From contig NZ_AXDW01000007.1 in assembly GCF_000474945.1 (NCBI RefSeq), forward strand, positions 124,001 through 188,000: 64,000 nucleotides of DNA. The letters are read 5' to 3'. Made by a program: the position numbers and the translations under genes. This DNA comes from Solimonas soli DSM 21787. Lineage in GTDB: Bacteria > Pseudomonadota > Gammaproteobacteria > Nevskiales > Nevskiaceae. Position 1 is the first letter of the stretch. Each line of letters begins with the position of its first letter. Positions 1 to 9,781 of this stretch are shown here, in pieces. The notes beneath the pieces are model-generated. The model was not told where the DNA came from. It did no database searches and saw only the letters and a list, made by a program, of their open reading frames with translations.

Positions 1-1
1 T

Positions 2-682
2 TTCGAGCACGCCGACCTCGTGTCGGCGCCGGTGCTCGACGAGCGCAACCGCCTGATCGGCCGCATCACGATCGACGACGTGGTCGACGTCATCCGCCGC
101 GAATCCGAGCACAAGCTGATGTCGATGGCCGGCCTCGACGAGGACGAGGACATCTTCGCGCCGGTGCGCGGCGCGGCGAAGCGGCGCGCGATCTGGCTCG
201 GCATCAACCTGCTGACGGCCTTTCTCGCATCCTCGGTCGTCGATCTGTTCGAGGGCTCGATCAGCAAGGTCGTCGCCCTCGCCGTGCTGATGCCCGTCGT
301 GGCCAGCATGGGCGGCATCGGCGGCAGCCAGACGCTGACCCTGATGATCCGCGGCCTCGCGCTCGGCCAGATCGGCTGGCACAACTGGCAGCCGCTGCTG
401 CGCAAGGAACTGGCGGTCGCCGCCGTCAACGGCGTGCTGTGGGCGCTCGTCGTCGGCACGACGGCCTGGATCTGGTTCCACAGTCCGCTGCTGGCGCTGG
501 TCGTCGGCATGGCCATCGTCATCAACCAGACCATCGCCGCGCTGGCCGGCATCTTCGTGCCGCTGACCCTGAAGAAATTCGGCGTCGACCCGGCGCTCGC
601 CGGCAGCGTGATCCTGACCACCTTCACCGACGTCTGCGGCTTCTTCAGCCTGCTGTCGCTGGGCACGCTGATCCTGCTGTGA
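2..682 (+). CDS. mgtE: Magnesium transporter MgtE, C-terminal part (5' end outside window)
   Basis: The last 226 residues of an MgtE-type Mg2+ channel; the reading frame is already open at the window edge, so the N-terminal domain and the first CBS motif lie upstream. What remains begins with the end of a CBS domain (the stretch around GRITIDDVVDVIRRE), then the linker helix and about five membrane segments. The segment with PVVASMGGIGGSQTLTLMIR and the later NQTIAALAG are typical of the MgtE pore region. MgtE acts in the inner membrane as a Mg2+-gated channel in which CBS-domain Mg2+ binding closes the pore. The gene is followed by a GC-rich palindrome that may end transcription. Family assignment is secure; the starting residue cannot be seen. 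Confidence 0.95.
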   Translation, partial: FEHADLVSAPVLDERNRLIGRITIDDVVDVIRRESEHKLMSMAGLDEDEDIFAPVRGAAKRRAIWLGINLLTAFLASSVVDLFEGSISKVVALAVLMPVVASMGGIGGSQTLTLMIRGLALGQIGWHNWQPLLRKELAVAAVNGVLWALVVGTTAWIWFHSPLLALVVGMAIVINQTIAALAGIFVPLTLKKFGVDPALAGSVILTTFTDVCGFFSLLSLGTLILL

Positions 683-690
683 GCCTTGTC

Positions 691-797
691 TCCCCCTCCC
701 CACGGACGTGGGGAGGGGTTGGGGTGAGGGGCGACCGGCAAAGCGCATCGCTCGTTCGAGCCACCCCTCCCCTTTCCCTCTCCCCTTGTCCAGGGGC
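691..797. repeat. C/G-rich palindromic intergenic element
   Basis: Between mgtE and the convergent glycosylase gene lies an element with a perfect stem: arm CCCCTCCCCAC at 693-703, loop GGAC, arm GTGGGGAGGGG at 708-718. A second G-rich tract (TTGGGGTGAGGGG) follows, and a complementary C-rich tract occurs near 762-786. It resembles dispersed palindromes found in xanthomonad-like genomes and could act as a bidirectional terminator or mRNA 3'-end stabiliser. Only one copy is seen in this window, so its dispersed nature is inferred. Confidence 0.6.
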
Positions 798-810
798 AGA
801 GGCAATGGCA

Positions 811-1449
811 TCACACCCAGATTTCGTTGACCGGATCGGCGACGCGCCACAAGTACCAGCTGGCGACGGTCCGATACGGCGCCCATTTCCTGACGATCCT
901 CAGCGTGCGCGTGTCCGACACCGGCCGGCCCCTGTTGTAGAGCATGGCGACGCCGCGGCGCAGGCCGACGTCGTCCATCGCGAACAGGTCCAGGCGGCCG
1001 AGCGCGAACATCAGGAACATCTCGGCGGTCCAGCGGCCGACGCCGGGCAGCGCGTCGAGCAACTCGATCGCCGCTTCATCGTCGAGCCGGGCCAGCGCCT
1101 CGAAGTCTAGCGTGCCGGCGTCGGCGGCTTCGCCGAGCGCCTTCAGCCACCTGGCCTTGGCGTTCGACAGGCCATAGGTGCGCAGCTGCTCGTGCGTCGC
1201 CGCCGCGAGCAGCAGCGGCGTGATGGCGGTCGCCGCGCCGATGCCGGCCATCAGGCGCGCCTGGATGGTGTCGGCCGCCTTGCTCGACAGCTGCTGGCTG
1301 ATGATCGAGGAGCACAGCGTATGGAAGGGATCGCGCGCCTTCGCGCCGAGCGTGCACGGCCCGTGCCTGACGATGACCTCGGCCATCACCGGGTCGACCT
1401 CGGCGAGATGCTGCTCGGCAGCGCGGATCTGATCGCGGATACGCGGCAT
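811..1449 (-). CDS. DNA-3-methyladenine glycosylase II family protein (AlkA-like)
   Basis: A 212-residue base-excision-repair glycosylase that would remove alkylated purines such as 3-methyladenine from DNA. The helix-hairpin-helix signature is visible as LDALPGVGRWTAEMFLMFAL, followed by FAMDDVGLRRG, which holds the catalytic Asp expected of HhH-GPD enzymes. The protein is shorter than E. coli AlkA (282 residues) and lacks its N-terminal domain, as in the shorter bacterial forms. The start at 1449 is chosen because AGGGAGGG sits just upstream; the frame is open further upstream, but that extension overlaps the divergent gene at 1583 and looks non-coding. Substrate range is inferred from family only. 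Confidence 0.88.
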   Translation of the reverse strand: MPRIRDQIRAAEQHLAEVDPVMAEVIVRHGPCTLGAKARDPFHTLCSSIISQQLSSKAADTIQARLMAGIGAATAITPLLLAAATHEQLRTYGLSNAKARWLKALGEAADAGTLDFEALARLDDEAAIELLDALPGVGRWTAEMFLMFALGRLDLFAMDDVGLRRGVAMLYNRGRPVSDTRTLRIVRKWAPYRTVASWYLWRVADPVNEIWV

Positions 1450-1582
1450 GTAAGCCCTCCCTCTGAAGATCGTCGCCAGGGACGGCGACGGCTGGCGCAG
1501 GCCGGCCGCCTCGCGCCGCGGGCGCGCACGAACGGCGCAGGATGCGCATAATCCCACAAACCTTTTCTGCAGCGGAAAGCCC

Positions 1583-2761
1583 GTGCTCTTCACGTTCTTC
1601 TTCACCCTGCGCGCGGCCGGCGTCAAGGCCAGTCTCAGCGAATTCCTGATGCTGCTGGAGGCGCTGTCCAGGCATGTGGCGATCTTCTCGCTCGACGACT
1701 TCTATCATCTGTCGCGCGCCGCGCTGGTCAAGGACGAGTCGCAGTACGACCGCTTCGACCGCGCCTTCGCCGCGTACTTCAAGGGCATCGAGGCGATCAC
1801 CGGCGAGCTGTTCGGTTCGATTCCGGAAGAATGGCTGCGCCTGCAGGCGCAGAAGCACCTGACGCCGGAGGAGATGGAAAAGATCCAGGCGCTCGGCGGC
1901 CTCGACAAGCTCATGGAGACGCTCAAGCAGCGCCTCGAAGAACAGAAGGGGCGCCACGAAGGCGGCAACAAGTGGATCGGCACCGGCGGCACCAGCCCCT
2001 TCGGCCACGGCGGCTACAACCCGGAGGGCATCCGCATCGGCGGGCCCGGCGGCCAGAAGAAGGCTGTCAAGGTATGGGAGAAGCGCGACTTCCGCAATCT
2101 CGACGACAGCGTCGAGCTCGGCACGCGCAACATCAAGATCGCCCTGCGCCGCCTGCGCCGCTTCGCCCGCGAGGGCGCGCCCGACATGCTCGACATCGAC
2201 GACACCATCAGCTCGACGGCGCGCAACGCCGGCTGGCTCGACATCAAGATGGTGCCGGAGCGCCGCAACGCCGCCAAGGTGCTGCTGTTCCTCGACGTCG
2301 GCGGCTCGATGGACCCGCACATCAAGGTCTGCGAGGAGCTGTTCAGCGCCGCCAAGACCGAGTTCAAGCACCTCGAATACTTCTACTTCCACAACTTCAT
2401 CTACGAGTCGGTGTGGAAGGACAATGCGCGCCGCCACAGCGAGCGCATCCCCGTCTTCGACGTGCTGCACAAGTACACGCCGGACTACAAGGTCGTGTTC
2501 GTCGGCGACGCGACCATGAGCCCCTACGAGATCATCCATCCGGGCGGCAGCGTCGAGCACTGGAACGAGGAGGCCGGCGCGGTCTGGTTCAAGCGCGTGG
2601 CCGCGCAGTTCCCGCACCTCGTCTGGATCAATCCGGAGAGCGAGGATCGCTGGGATTACACCTCGTCGATCAAGGTCACCAACGAACTGCTCGGCGAGGG
2701 CCGCATGTTCCCCATGACCCTGTCCGGCCTCGAGGCGGCGATGCGGCGCCTGACGCACTGA
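1583..2761 (+). CDS. VWA domain protein, CoxE-like
   Basis: A 392-residue cytoplasmic protein with a C-terminal von Willebrand A fold of the CoxE/YehP-like type. Such proteins often work with MoxR AAA+ ATPases as metal-dependent chaperones, but no MoxR gene is adjacent. The metal site is seen as FLDVGGSMDPH (around residue 235), where the usual DxSxS has Gly at the second position (D-V-G-G-S). FVGDATMSPYEI gives a later MIDAS-like Asp. Translation appears to start at a GTG at 1583 after GGAA; the protein from MLFTFFFTLRAAGVK matches the usual start of this family. It is divergent from the glycosylase gene. Confidence 0.85.
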   Translation: MLFTFFFTLRAAGVKASLSEFLMLLEALSRHVAIFSLDDFYHLSRAALVKDESQYDRFDRAFAAYFKGIEAITGELFGSIPEEWLRLQAQKHLTPEEMEKIQALGGLDKLMETLKQRLEEQKGRHEGGNKWIGTGGTSPFGHGGYNPEGIRIGGPGGQKKAVKVWEKRDFRNLDDSVELGTRNIKIALRRLRRFAREGAPDMLDIDDTISSTARNAGWLDIKMVPERRNAAKVLLFLDVGGSMDPHIKVCEELFSAAKTEFKHLEYFYFHNFIYESVWKDNARRHSERIPVFDVLHKYTPDYKVVFVGDATMSPYEIIHPGGSVEHWNEEAGAVWFKRVAAQFPHLVWINPESEDRWDYTSSIKVTNELLGEGRMFPMTLSGLEAAMRRLTH

Positions 2762-2818
2762 CGCGGCGCGCCGCCGCCTGCCGCTACAATCCCCGGACCG
2801 CCGCACGAGACGATCGAC

Positions 2819-3553
2819 TTGAAACCCTGGACTCGCCGCTTCCTGCAACGCTGGCTGATCACCGGCTTCTTCGCGTTTGCGCTGATCGTGCTGCTCGGCA
2901 ACCGCTGGGTTATCAACAGCACCGATTCATACATCTACCGCGACTGGGCGCTGATGCCGGCGAACGACGTCGGCGTCGTGCTCGGCACCAGCAAGTACAT
3001 GGAGAACGGCAAGCCGAGTCCGGAATTCCGCGGCCGCATCCAGGCCGCCGCCGAGCTGTACCGCAACGGCAAGATCAAGCATCTGATCGTCAGCGGCGCC
3101 AATCCGGACGAAAGCTACAACGAGCCGCGCGCCATGCGCCGCGAGCTGGTCAAGGAAGGCGTGCCGGATGCGGCGATCACCATGGACTTCGCCGGTTTCC
3201 GCACCCTGGATTCGATCGTGCGCGCCGAAGCCGTGTTCGGTCTCAGGCACTTCACCGTCATCACGCAGCGCTATCACAGCTACCGCACCGTGTTCATCGG
3301 CCGCAAGCTGGGCCTCAAGGTGGTGGCCTACATCGCGCCGGCGACCAGCGACGGCGGCTACGGCAGCCGCAATCCGCCGCGTGAGGTGTTCGCGCGCGTC
3401 AAGGCGATTCTCGACATCTTCCTGCTCAGCACCGAGCCGAAGTTCCTCGGCGAGCCCGAGCACATCGAGCTCAATCCCCAGGACAGCGACACGCCGACCG
3501 CGCCGCTGCCGGCACCTTCGGAAAGCAGCAGCCGCAACGCGCCGAGCAGCTGA
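2819..3553 (+). CDS. SanA/YdcF/ElyC-family membrane protein (DUF218)
   Basis: A 244-residue protein with one N-terminal membrane anchor (about residues 13-30) and a periplasmic DUF218 domain. Visible family features are VVLGTSKYMENGKPSPEF, then LIVSGAN, and the segment around ITQRYHSYRT. E. coli SanA, the closest described type, affects envelope permeability and vancomycin sensitivity; the biochemical role is unknown. The start is a TTG at 2819, which places the hydrophobic anchor correctly. The last 35 residues are Pro/Ser/Thr-rich and low in complexity. It lies 57 bases after the VWA gene and could be co-transcribed. Confidence 0.85.
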   Translation: MKPWTRRFLQRWLITGFFAFALIVLLGNRWVINSTDSYIYRDWALMPANDVGVVLGTSKYMENGKPSPEFRGRIQAAAELYRNGKIKHLIVSGANPDESYNEPRAMRRELVKEGVPDAAITMDFAGFRTLDSIVRAEAVFGLRHFTVITQRYHSYRTVFIGRKLGLKVVAYIAPATSDGGYGSRNPPREVFARVKAILDIFLLSTEPKFLGEPEHIELNPQDSDTPTAPLPAPSESSSRNAPSS

Positions 3554-3918
3554 GCGGCGGGCAAAAAGAGGGCCAGCTTGCGCTGGCCCATCGCCCCCAC
3601 GATCGGACGGCCCCCGCCGTCCGCACGCAGCCCCCCGGATCTATCGAAAAAGTGCGTGCGCGCGACCCGTCGCGACGATGGGCTCGAGTGTCGTTTTGCA
3701 GGGTTCGTCGGCCCGGTGCGGCACGGTGCTGATGGCGCGCTCCTCTGAATTGTCTTGACGGCGGCATTGAACACCGCCGGCGTCCGCGTCGAAGCGGACG
3801 ATGCGTCGCAGTATGGACAGCTTACGCGCCGGCCCCGTCACCTTGGGAAGGGCTTTCGCTACCGCTCATCGGAATGTGCGGCGCAACATCGCCGCCGCGC
3901 TGCGACGCAGCACGTGGG
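3554..3918. other. Intergenic region, 365 bp
   Basis: Separates the convergent YdcF-like and glpD genes. Apart from the hairpin/T-tract annotated at 3563-3589 I see no gene, repeat or RNA here. The short open frames present lack ribosome binding sites and recognisable protein content. Confidence 0.6.
3563..3589 (-). terminator. Intrinsic terminator, minus strand
   Basis: Arms GGGCCAGC (3570-3577) and GCTGGCCC (3582-3589) with a four-base loop. Read on the minus strand the hairpin is followed by CTCTTTTTG. It lies about 330 bases beyond the glpD stop codon and could end that transcript. On the plus strand no T-run follows, so it is a weaker candidate for the YdcF-like gene. Confidence 0.6.
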
Positions 3919-5481
3919 TCAGCGAAGGTCGCCGTGTCCGTACTCGGCGAGCAGCGCCTGCAGCGGCGCGCGCCAGGCATCGCCGCGCACGAGCAGGGTC
4001 AGCGGCATGCGGCGGCGCGTGAGATCGTCGAGCGATAGCGCCATCTCGGCGCGCACGGCGTGCACCGCCTCGGCATGGACGAAGGGTGCGTCGGCGGCGA
4101 TGCGCTGCGCGAGGCGGCGGTCCCGCTGGATCAGCGCAGCGATCGCCGAGATGCCGCAGCCGTGGCGCAGCGTCAGCCAGCGCGCCGCTTCGAGATCGAC
4201 GCCGATCGCCGCCAGTTCGGCGATCGCGCTGGCCTGCCAGCTCTCGAAATCCGCGCTCGCCGAGGCCTGCGGCGCGCCGGGCAGCGGCCGCGCCTGCGTC
4301 ACCGGCTGCGGCGGCCGGCGACCGAGCGCGCGGAACACCGCATCGACGATGCTGATGCTGTCGTGCCGCGAGGTCGTGTACTTGCCGCCGACGTGCATGA
4401 CCAGATTCGGCTGCGGCTGCAGCACGGTGAACTCGCGCGTCACCGCGGAAAGCGATGCGGCGTCCTCGGCCTGCAGCATGCGCACGCCGGCGAAGCGGGC
4501 GATGACGTCGGCTTCCGTCCACCCGATGCCCGGCAGGCCCGCGCGCACGCCCGCCAGCAGGTAGCGCGTCTCCTCGTCGGTCGGCTGTGCCTCGGCCGGC
4601 GCCGTCACCGTCGACTCCGTCGTGCCGACCAGGGTGCGGCCGTACCAGGGGATCACGAAGAACACGCGGCCGTCGCTCGCGGTCAGCAGGAAGGCCTCGT
4701 TGCAGCCGGCGATCGCCGGCAGCACCAGGTGCGTGCCCTTGACCAGCTTGACCTTCGGCGCCGCGGCACCGAGCAGGCCCGGCGCCCAGGGCCCGGCGGC
4801 GTTGACCACGACTTTGGCGCGCACCGTCAGCGGCGCGCCGGTGACGCGGTCCTCGAGCTCGGCGCCGCAGACCTTGCCCTCCGCCTCGATCAGCGCGCGC
4901 GCCGCGACGCGATTGGCGCAGACCGCGCCGCAGGCCTGCGCGGCCGCGGTCACCATCAGCGTCATGCGCGCGTCGTCCTCCTGGCAGTCGCCGTAGCGAA
5001 AGCCGCCGAGCAGCTTCTGCGGATCGACGAAGGGATACTCGGCGAGCATCTGCCGTGCGCTGTAGTGCCGGTGCGGCCGCACCGGCCGGCTGCCGAGCGC
5101 CAGCAGGTCATAGAGGAACAGGCCCGCCGACACCAGGAACGGACTGGCGCGCGGGCCTTTCCACATCGGCAGGATGAAGTTCAGCGGCCGCACCAGATGC
5201 GGCGCGATGCGGTACAGCGTGCGGCGCTCCTTGAGCGCATGCCGCACGAGCGCGAATTCGTAGTTCTCGAGGTAGCGCAGGCCGCCGTGGATCAGCTTGC
5301 TCGACGCCGACGACGTGCCGCTGCCCCAGTCGTTCTTCTCGATGAGCGCCACCGACAGGCCGCGGCTGGCCGCATCGTAGGCGGTCCAGGCGCCGTAGAT
5401 GCCGCCGCCGATGACGAGCACGTCGAACTCGCGCGCGGCGAGTTCGGCGGGATTGCGGATCAGAGGAAACCCAGTGGACAT
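3919..5481 (-). CDS. glpD: Aerobic glycerol-3-phosphate dehydrogenase
   Basis: A 520-residue FAD enzyme that oxidises sn-glycerol 3-phosphate to dihydroxyacetone phosphate at the inner membrane and feeds electrons to quinone. The N-terminus has the Rossmann motif VIGGGIYGAWTAYDAASRG, then the family signature SSKLIHGGLRYLE, and ALIEKNDWGSGTSS. The C-terminal helical domain (from about residue 390) is complete. The start at 5481 has GGAG at the proper distance; a longer upstream frame exists but looks non-coding. No glpK, glpF or glpR lies next to it, so control cannot be inferred from context. Confidence 0.95.
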   Translation of the reverse strand: MSTGFPLIRNPAELAAREFDVLVIGGGIYGAWTAYDAASRGLSVALIEKNDWGSGTSSASSKLIHGGLRYLENYEFALVRHALKERRTLYRIAPHLVRPLNFILPMWKGPRASPFLVSAGLFLYDLLALGSRPVRPHRHYSARQMLAEYPFVDPQKLLGGFRYGDCQEDDARMTLMVTAAAQACGAVCANRVAARALIEAEGKVCGAELEDRVTGAPLTVRAKVVVNAAGPWAPGLLGAAAPKVKLVKGTHLVLPAIAGCNEAFLLTASDGRVFFVIPWYGRTLVGTTESTVTAPAEAQPTDEETRYLLAGVRAGLPGIGWTEADVIARFAGVRMLQAEDAASLSAVTREFTVLQPQPNLVMHVGGKYTTSRHDSISIVDAVFRALGRRPPQPVTQARPLPGAPQASASADFESWQASAIAELAAIGVDLEAARWLTLRHGCGISAIAALIQRDRRLAQRIAADAPFVHAEAVHAVRAEMALSLDDLTRRRMPLTLLVRGDAWRAPLQALLAEYGHGDLR

Positions 5482-5593
5482 CGCAACTCCATGCAAGCTC
5501 GGCGGGAACCGTCCCGGCGGATCGAGCGACGGCGCGGCCGTGCCCTCGCATCCGCGCATGTGTCAGGGCACGCGCACCCGTCCCGGCAAGCGC

Positions 5594-6298
5594 CTATTTG
5601 TGAATCTTCTCGATGTCGAAGTGACCCTTCGGCTGCTTGTGCAGCCAGAGATAGGTCTGTGCGATGCGCGCCGGATCGAAGCGCGTGCCGGCCTGCAGGA
5701 TGCCGTACACGGTGACGGTGGCGACGTGCAGGCCGTGCGCGCCGAGCTCCTGCGCCAGCGTGTAGGTCAGCGAACGCAGCGCCGCCTTGCCGAGCGACAG
5801 CGAGGCGTACTTCATGGCCGGTTCGTAGGCGAAGCCGCCGCCGCTGAACAGGATCGTGCCCTTCTTGGCCTTGATCATGGCCGGCGCCACCTCCTTGGCG
5901 GCGACCAGCGCGCCGGCCACGTTGACGCGGAATTCCTCGATCAGCCGGTCGGTCGAGATCTGCGTCGGCGTCTCGAGGTGGGCGGCGGCGGCGTTGTAGA
6001 TCAGCACCGCGGGGTCGCCGAAATCATCGCGCGCGGCGTCGAGACCCTGCTTCAGCGAAATCTCGTCGCCGGCGTCCGCCGCATAGGCGGCGACGGCACG
6101 GCCGGTCTTGCGCGACAGCTCGGAGCACAGCTCGCGCAGCTTCGACGGGCCGCGCGCCAGCAGCACGATGTCATGGCCTTCGCCGGCAAAGGCCTCGGCG
6201 AGCGCCGCGCCGATGCCCGGCCCCGCGCCGACGATGAAGCAGACGGGACGACGCTCGATCTTGGCCTTCTTGCGCGGAGCGGGACTGCGTGCGGTCAT
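5594..6298 (-). CDS. Atypical short-chain dehydrogenase/reductase family protein
   Basis: A 234-residue Rossmann protein with the nucleotide-binding motif GAGPGIGAA and the structural NAAA motif. The expected catalytic YxxxK is altered: the segment is YASLSLGKAALRS, so the residue four before the Lys is Leu rather than Tyr. The serine position (LFSGGGF) is kept. It may therefore bind NAD(P) without normal SDR chemistry, or use another acid/base. The start at 6298 was chosen because the residues upstream are not SDR-like. It is divergent from the exporter operon, separated by about 127 bases holding an AT-rich GCATATGATAAGCATGC that may contain promoter or operator elements. Confidence 0.8.
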   Translation of the reverse strand: MTARSPAPRKKAKIERRPVCFIVGAGPGIGAALAEAFAGEGHDIVLLARGPSKLRELCSELSRKTGRAVAAYAADAGDEISLKQGLDAARDDFGDPAVLIYNAAAAHLETPTQISTDRLIEEFRVNVAGALVAAKEVAPAMIKAKKGTILFSGGGFAYEPAMKYASLSLGKAALRSLTYTLAQELGAHGLHVATVTVYGILQAGTRFDPARIAQTYLWLHKQPKGHFDIEKIHK

Positions 6299-6425
6299 TG
6301 CGGCGTGCCTCGGCTTCTTGTCGTGCGCATATGATAAGCATGCAGCGTACCGGCGGACGGCCGGACGCCCTGGCTGCATGAGGCATGCCTGCTACATTGG
6401 ATCATTCTCCGCTTCTCCTCGCACC

Positions 6426-7622
6426 ATGAACGACTCCCATTCGCTGCTCGGCCAGTTGAAGATCGACCGCGGCCCGGACCAGGCGCCTTCCGGCTCGCGC
6501 TGGCCGTGGGCGGTCGGCGCCCTCGTCATCGTCGTCGCGGTGCTGGCCTTGCTGTATGTCATGCGCGACCGCGGCGTGCCGGTGACGGTCGCCACGGCGG
6601 CGCCGGTCGCCGGCGGCGGTGCCGCCGGTGGCGTGTCCATGCTCGACGCGTCGGGCTACGTCGTCGCGCGCCGCCAGGCGACGGTGTCGGCGAAGATCAC
6701 CGGCAAGCTGCAGGAGCTGTACATCGAGGAAGGCCAGCGCGTGCGCGAGGGCGAGGTCATGGCGCGCCTCGACGATTCGAACGCGCGCGCCGAGCTGCTG
6801 CGCGCGCAGGCCAATCTCGCCGCCGCCCGCGCCGCGTTCGCCAACATCAAGCCGATCTACGAGCGCGACCGGAAGCAGGCCACCGCCGGCTTCATCAGCG
6901 CCGCCGCGCTGGACAACAGCAAGGCCAACTACGAGGCGCAGCAGTACGCGCTGCAGGTGGCCGAGGCCAATCTGGCGATCGCGCAGCGCAATCTCGACGA
7001 CACCGTGGTGCGCGCGCCGTTCGCCGGCGTGGTGACGACCAAGGCGGCGCAGCCGGGTGAGATCGTCTCGCCGCTGTCGGCCGGCGGCAGCTTCACGCGC
7101 ACCGGCGTCGGCACGCTGGTCGACATGGACTCGCTGGAGGTCGAAGTCGATGTCAACGAGAACTTCATCAACCGCGTGCGCGCCGGCGGCCCGGCCACCG
7201 TGCGCCTCAACGCATACCCGGACTGGGACATCCCGGCCGAGGTCATCGCCGTGATTCCGACCGCCGATCGCAGCAAGGCGACGGTCAAGGTGCGCGTCGG
7301 CTTCAAGGAAAAGGACCCGCGCATCCTGCCGGAGATGGGCGCGCGCGTGTCCTTCCTCACCGACGCCAAGGGCGAGGCGCCGGCGGCGCGCGGCGGCGTC
7401 AGCCTGCCGAAGGCCGCGGTGCAGAGCGGCAGCGGCGTCGACCAGGGCGTCGTCTACGTGCTGCGCGAGGATCACGTCGAGCGCCGCGCGGTGCGCCTCG
7501 GCGCCGCCGGCGCCGCGGATCAGGTGCTCGTGCTGTCCGGCCTCGCGCCGGGCGAGCGCGTCGCGATCGGCGACGCGGCCCTGCTCAAGGACGGTGTGAA
7601 GGTGCGCGTGGCGCGGCCCTGA
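6426..7622 (+). CDS. RND/MacA-type periplasmic adaptor subunit (HlyD family)
   Basis: A 398-residue membrane fusion protein linking an inner-membrane ABC exporter to an outer-membrane channel. It has one N-terminal membrane helix (about residues 26-46), then the lipoyl half-motif SAKITGKLQELYIEEGQRV, a coiled-coil hairpin (about 120-200), the second lipoyl half (DDTVVRAPFAGVVTTKAAQ), a beta-barrel region and a C-terminal membrane-proximal domain. It heads a same-strand set with an ATPase and two permeases, so it probably works with them as a MacAB-like exporter. No TolC-like gene is present in the window. The transported substrate is unknown. Confidence 0.9.
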   Translation: MNDSHSLLGQLKIDRGPDQAPSGSRWPWAVGALVIVVAVLALLYVMRDRGVPVTVATAAPVAGGGAAGGVSMLDASGYVVARRQATVSAKITGKLQELYIEEGQRVREGEVMARLDDSNARAELLRAQANLAAARAAFANIKPIYERDRKQATAGFISAAALDNSKANYEAQQYALQVAEANLAIAQRNLDDTVVRAPFAGVVTTKAAQPGEIVSPLSAGGSFTRTGVGTLVDMDSLEVEVDVNENFINRVRAGGPATVRLNAYPDWDIPAEVIAVIPTADRSKATVKVRVGFKEKDPRILPEMGARVSFLTDAKGEAPAARGGVSLPKAAVQSGSGVDQGVVYVLREDHVERRAVRLGAAGAADQVLVLSGLAPGERVAIGDAALLKDGVKVRVARP

Positions 7623-7781
7623 ACACAGGGCGCCGTATCGCACAAGACGCGGCTGCCGCGGCTTGGTGGATTCACCGGCAGCGCGGGCGGCGTGAAACGG
7701 CTAGATTGCCGGGACGGCGCGCGAGGCAGCGGCCGCCTCATCGATGTCATCGGCTGGCAAGCAGCGCGGGGGCTGCGGATC

Positions 7782-8468
<687 letters not shown>

Positions 8469-8582
8469 ATGGCATGTTTCCCCAGCCTGCGCCCGGCCGG
8501 GGAGCGCTCGCGGCGGTGAGGCATGGCGCCACGTCATGCCGAATGTCGCGAACGCCGGGCCGGGACTCGTCCGAGAACTGCA

Positions 8583-8604
8583 GTGGCGCCCTGGACGGCG
8601 CCAC
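8583..8604 (+). other. Hairpin upstream of first permease gene
   Basis: Perfect arms GTGGCGCC (8583-8590) and GGCGCCAC (8597-8604), loop CTGGAC, ending 18 bases before the permease start codon. It may influence mRNA stability or ribosome access; no T-run follows. Confidence 0.5.
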
Positions 8605-8622
8605 CGCACTGTGGAGAACGCG

Positions 8623-9771
8623 ATGAAGTATTTCCCCTTCCTCTGGGCGACGCTGTGGCGCAAGAAGGCGCGCACGATCTTCACGCTGCTGTCGATCGTC
8701 ATCGCCTTCCTGCTGTTCGGCATGCTGCAGGGCGTCAATGCCGCGTTCCAGCTCGGCGTCGACAACGCCAACGTCAATCGCCTGATCGTCACCAGCCGCA
8801 TCTCGCTCACCGAGGCGCTGCCGATCTCGCAGCGGCAGCAGATCGAGGCGGTGCCGGGCGTGGCCGGCGTGGCACATGCGAGCTGGTTCGGCGCGTATTA
8901 CCAGGAGCAGAAGAACTTCATCTTCGCGGCGCCGGTCGAGATCGACGACTACCTGCACGTCGTGCCCGAGGTGAAGATCGCTCCCGAGCAGGTCGCCGCA
9001 CTGAAGCAGAACCGCAGCGGCCTCATCGTCGGCGCCGAGACCATGAAGAAGTACGGCTGGAAGATCGGCGACCGCATTCCCCTGCACTCGACGATCTGGG
9101 TCAACAAGTACGACGGCACCTCGGACTGGAAGTTCGACATCGTCGGCGTCTACGAATTCCCGAGCGACCGCTCGCAGGAGAACGGCGCCTTCTTCAACTA
9201 CGCGCTGTTCGACGAGGCGCGCACCTTCGGCGCCGGCACCGTCGGCTGGTGGATCGTCTCGATCAAGGACCCGAACCAGTCGGCGCAGATCGCGGCGCAG
9301 ATCGACAAGCTGTTCGAGAACTCGCAGGACGAAACCAAGTCGCAGAGCGAGAAGGAATTCACGCAGTCCTTCCTCAAGCAGTTCGGCGACATCAACTTCA
9401 TCGTCAAGGCCATTCTCGGCGCGGTGTTCTTCACCCTGCTGTTCCTGACCGGCAACACCATGATGCAGTCGGTGCGCGAGCGCATCCCGGAGCTGGCCGT
9501 GCTCAAGACCCTGGGCTTCTCGGACGGCAAGGTGACGCTGCTGGTGCTCGCCGAGTCGCTGCTGCTGTGCCTCATCGCCGCGGCGCTGGGCCTGCTGCTC
9601 GCCGACCTGATCTTTCCCTTGCTCAAGGACACCATCGGCGTGGTCAAGCTGCCGACCCGCGTGCTGGTCAGCGGCGGTCTGATCGCCGTGCTGCTGGCGC
9701 TGGCAACCGGCGGCCTGCCGGCGCTGCGCGCGCAGCGCCTGGTCATCGTCGACGCGCTGGCCGGCCGCTGA
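8623..9771 (+). CDS. ABC transporter permease, FtsX/MacB type (first)
   Basis: A 382-residue inner-membrane permease with the FtsX-like layout: one N-terminal helix (about residues 18-38, TIFTLLSIVIAFLLFG), a periplasmic MacB-core-like domain of roughly 220 residues, then three helices at the C-terminus. The conserved element near RIPELAVLKTLGFS is the coupling segment of this family. The start at 8623 follows GGAGAACGCG. It pairs with the next gene to form a heterodimeric membrane part for the upstream ATPase. Confidence 0.88.
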   Translation: MKYFPFLWATLWRKKARTIFTLLSIVIAFLLFGMLQGVNAAFQLGVDNANVNRLIVTSRISLTEALPISQRQQIEAVPGVAGVAHASWFGAYYQEQKNFIFAAPVEIDDYLHVVPEVKIAPEQVAALKQNRSGLIVGAETMKKYGWKIGDRIPLHSTIWVNKYDGTSDWKFDIVGVYEFPSDRSQENGAFFNYALFDEARTFGAGTVGWWIVSIKDPNQSAQIAAQIDKLFENSQDETKSQSEKEFTQSFLKQFGDINFIVKAILGAVFFTLLFLTGNTMMQSVRERIPELAVLKTLGFSDGKVTLLVLAESLLLCLIAAALGLLLADLIFPLLKDTIGVVKLPTRVLVSGGLIAVLLALATGGLPALRAQRLVIVDALAGR

Positions 9772-9781
9772 GGAGAACCGC

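Noticed and set aside
1076-2848. A 590-codon minus-strand frame across the VWA gene
   Set aside because: Antisense shadow; the plus-strand VWA protein has clear family motifs.
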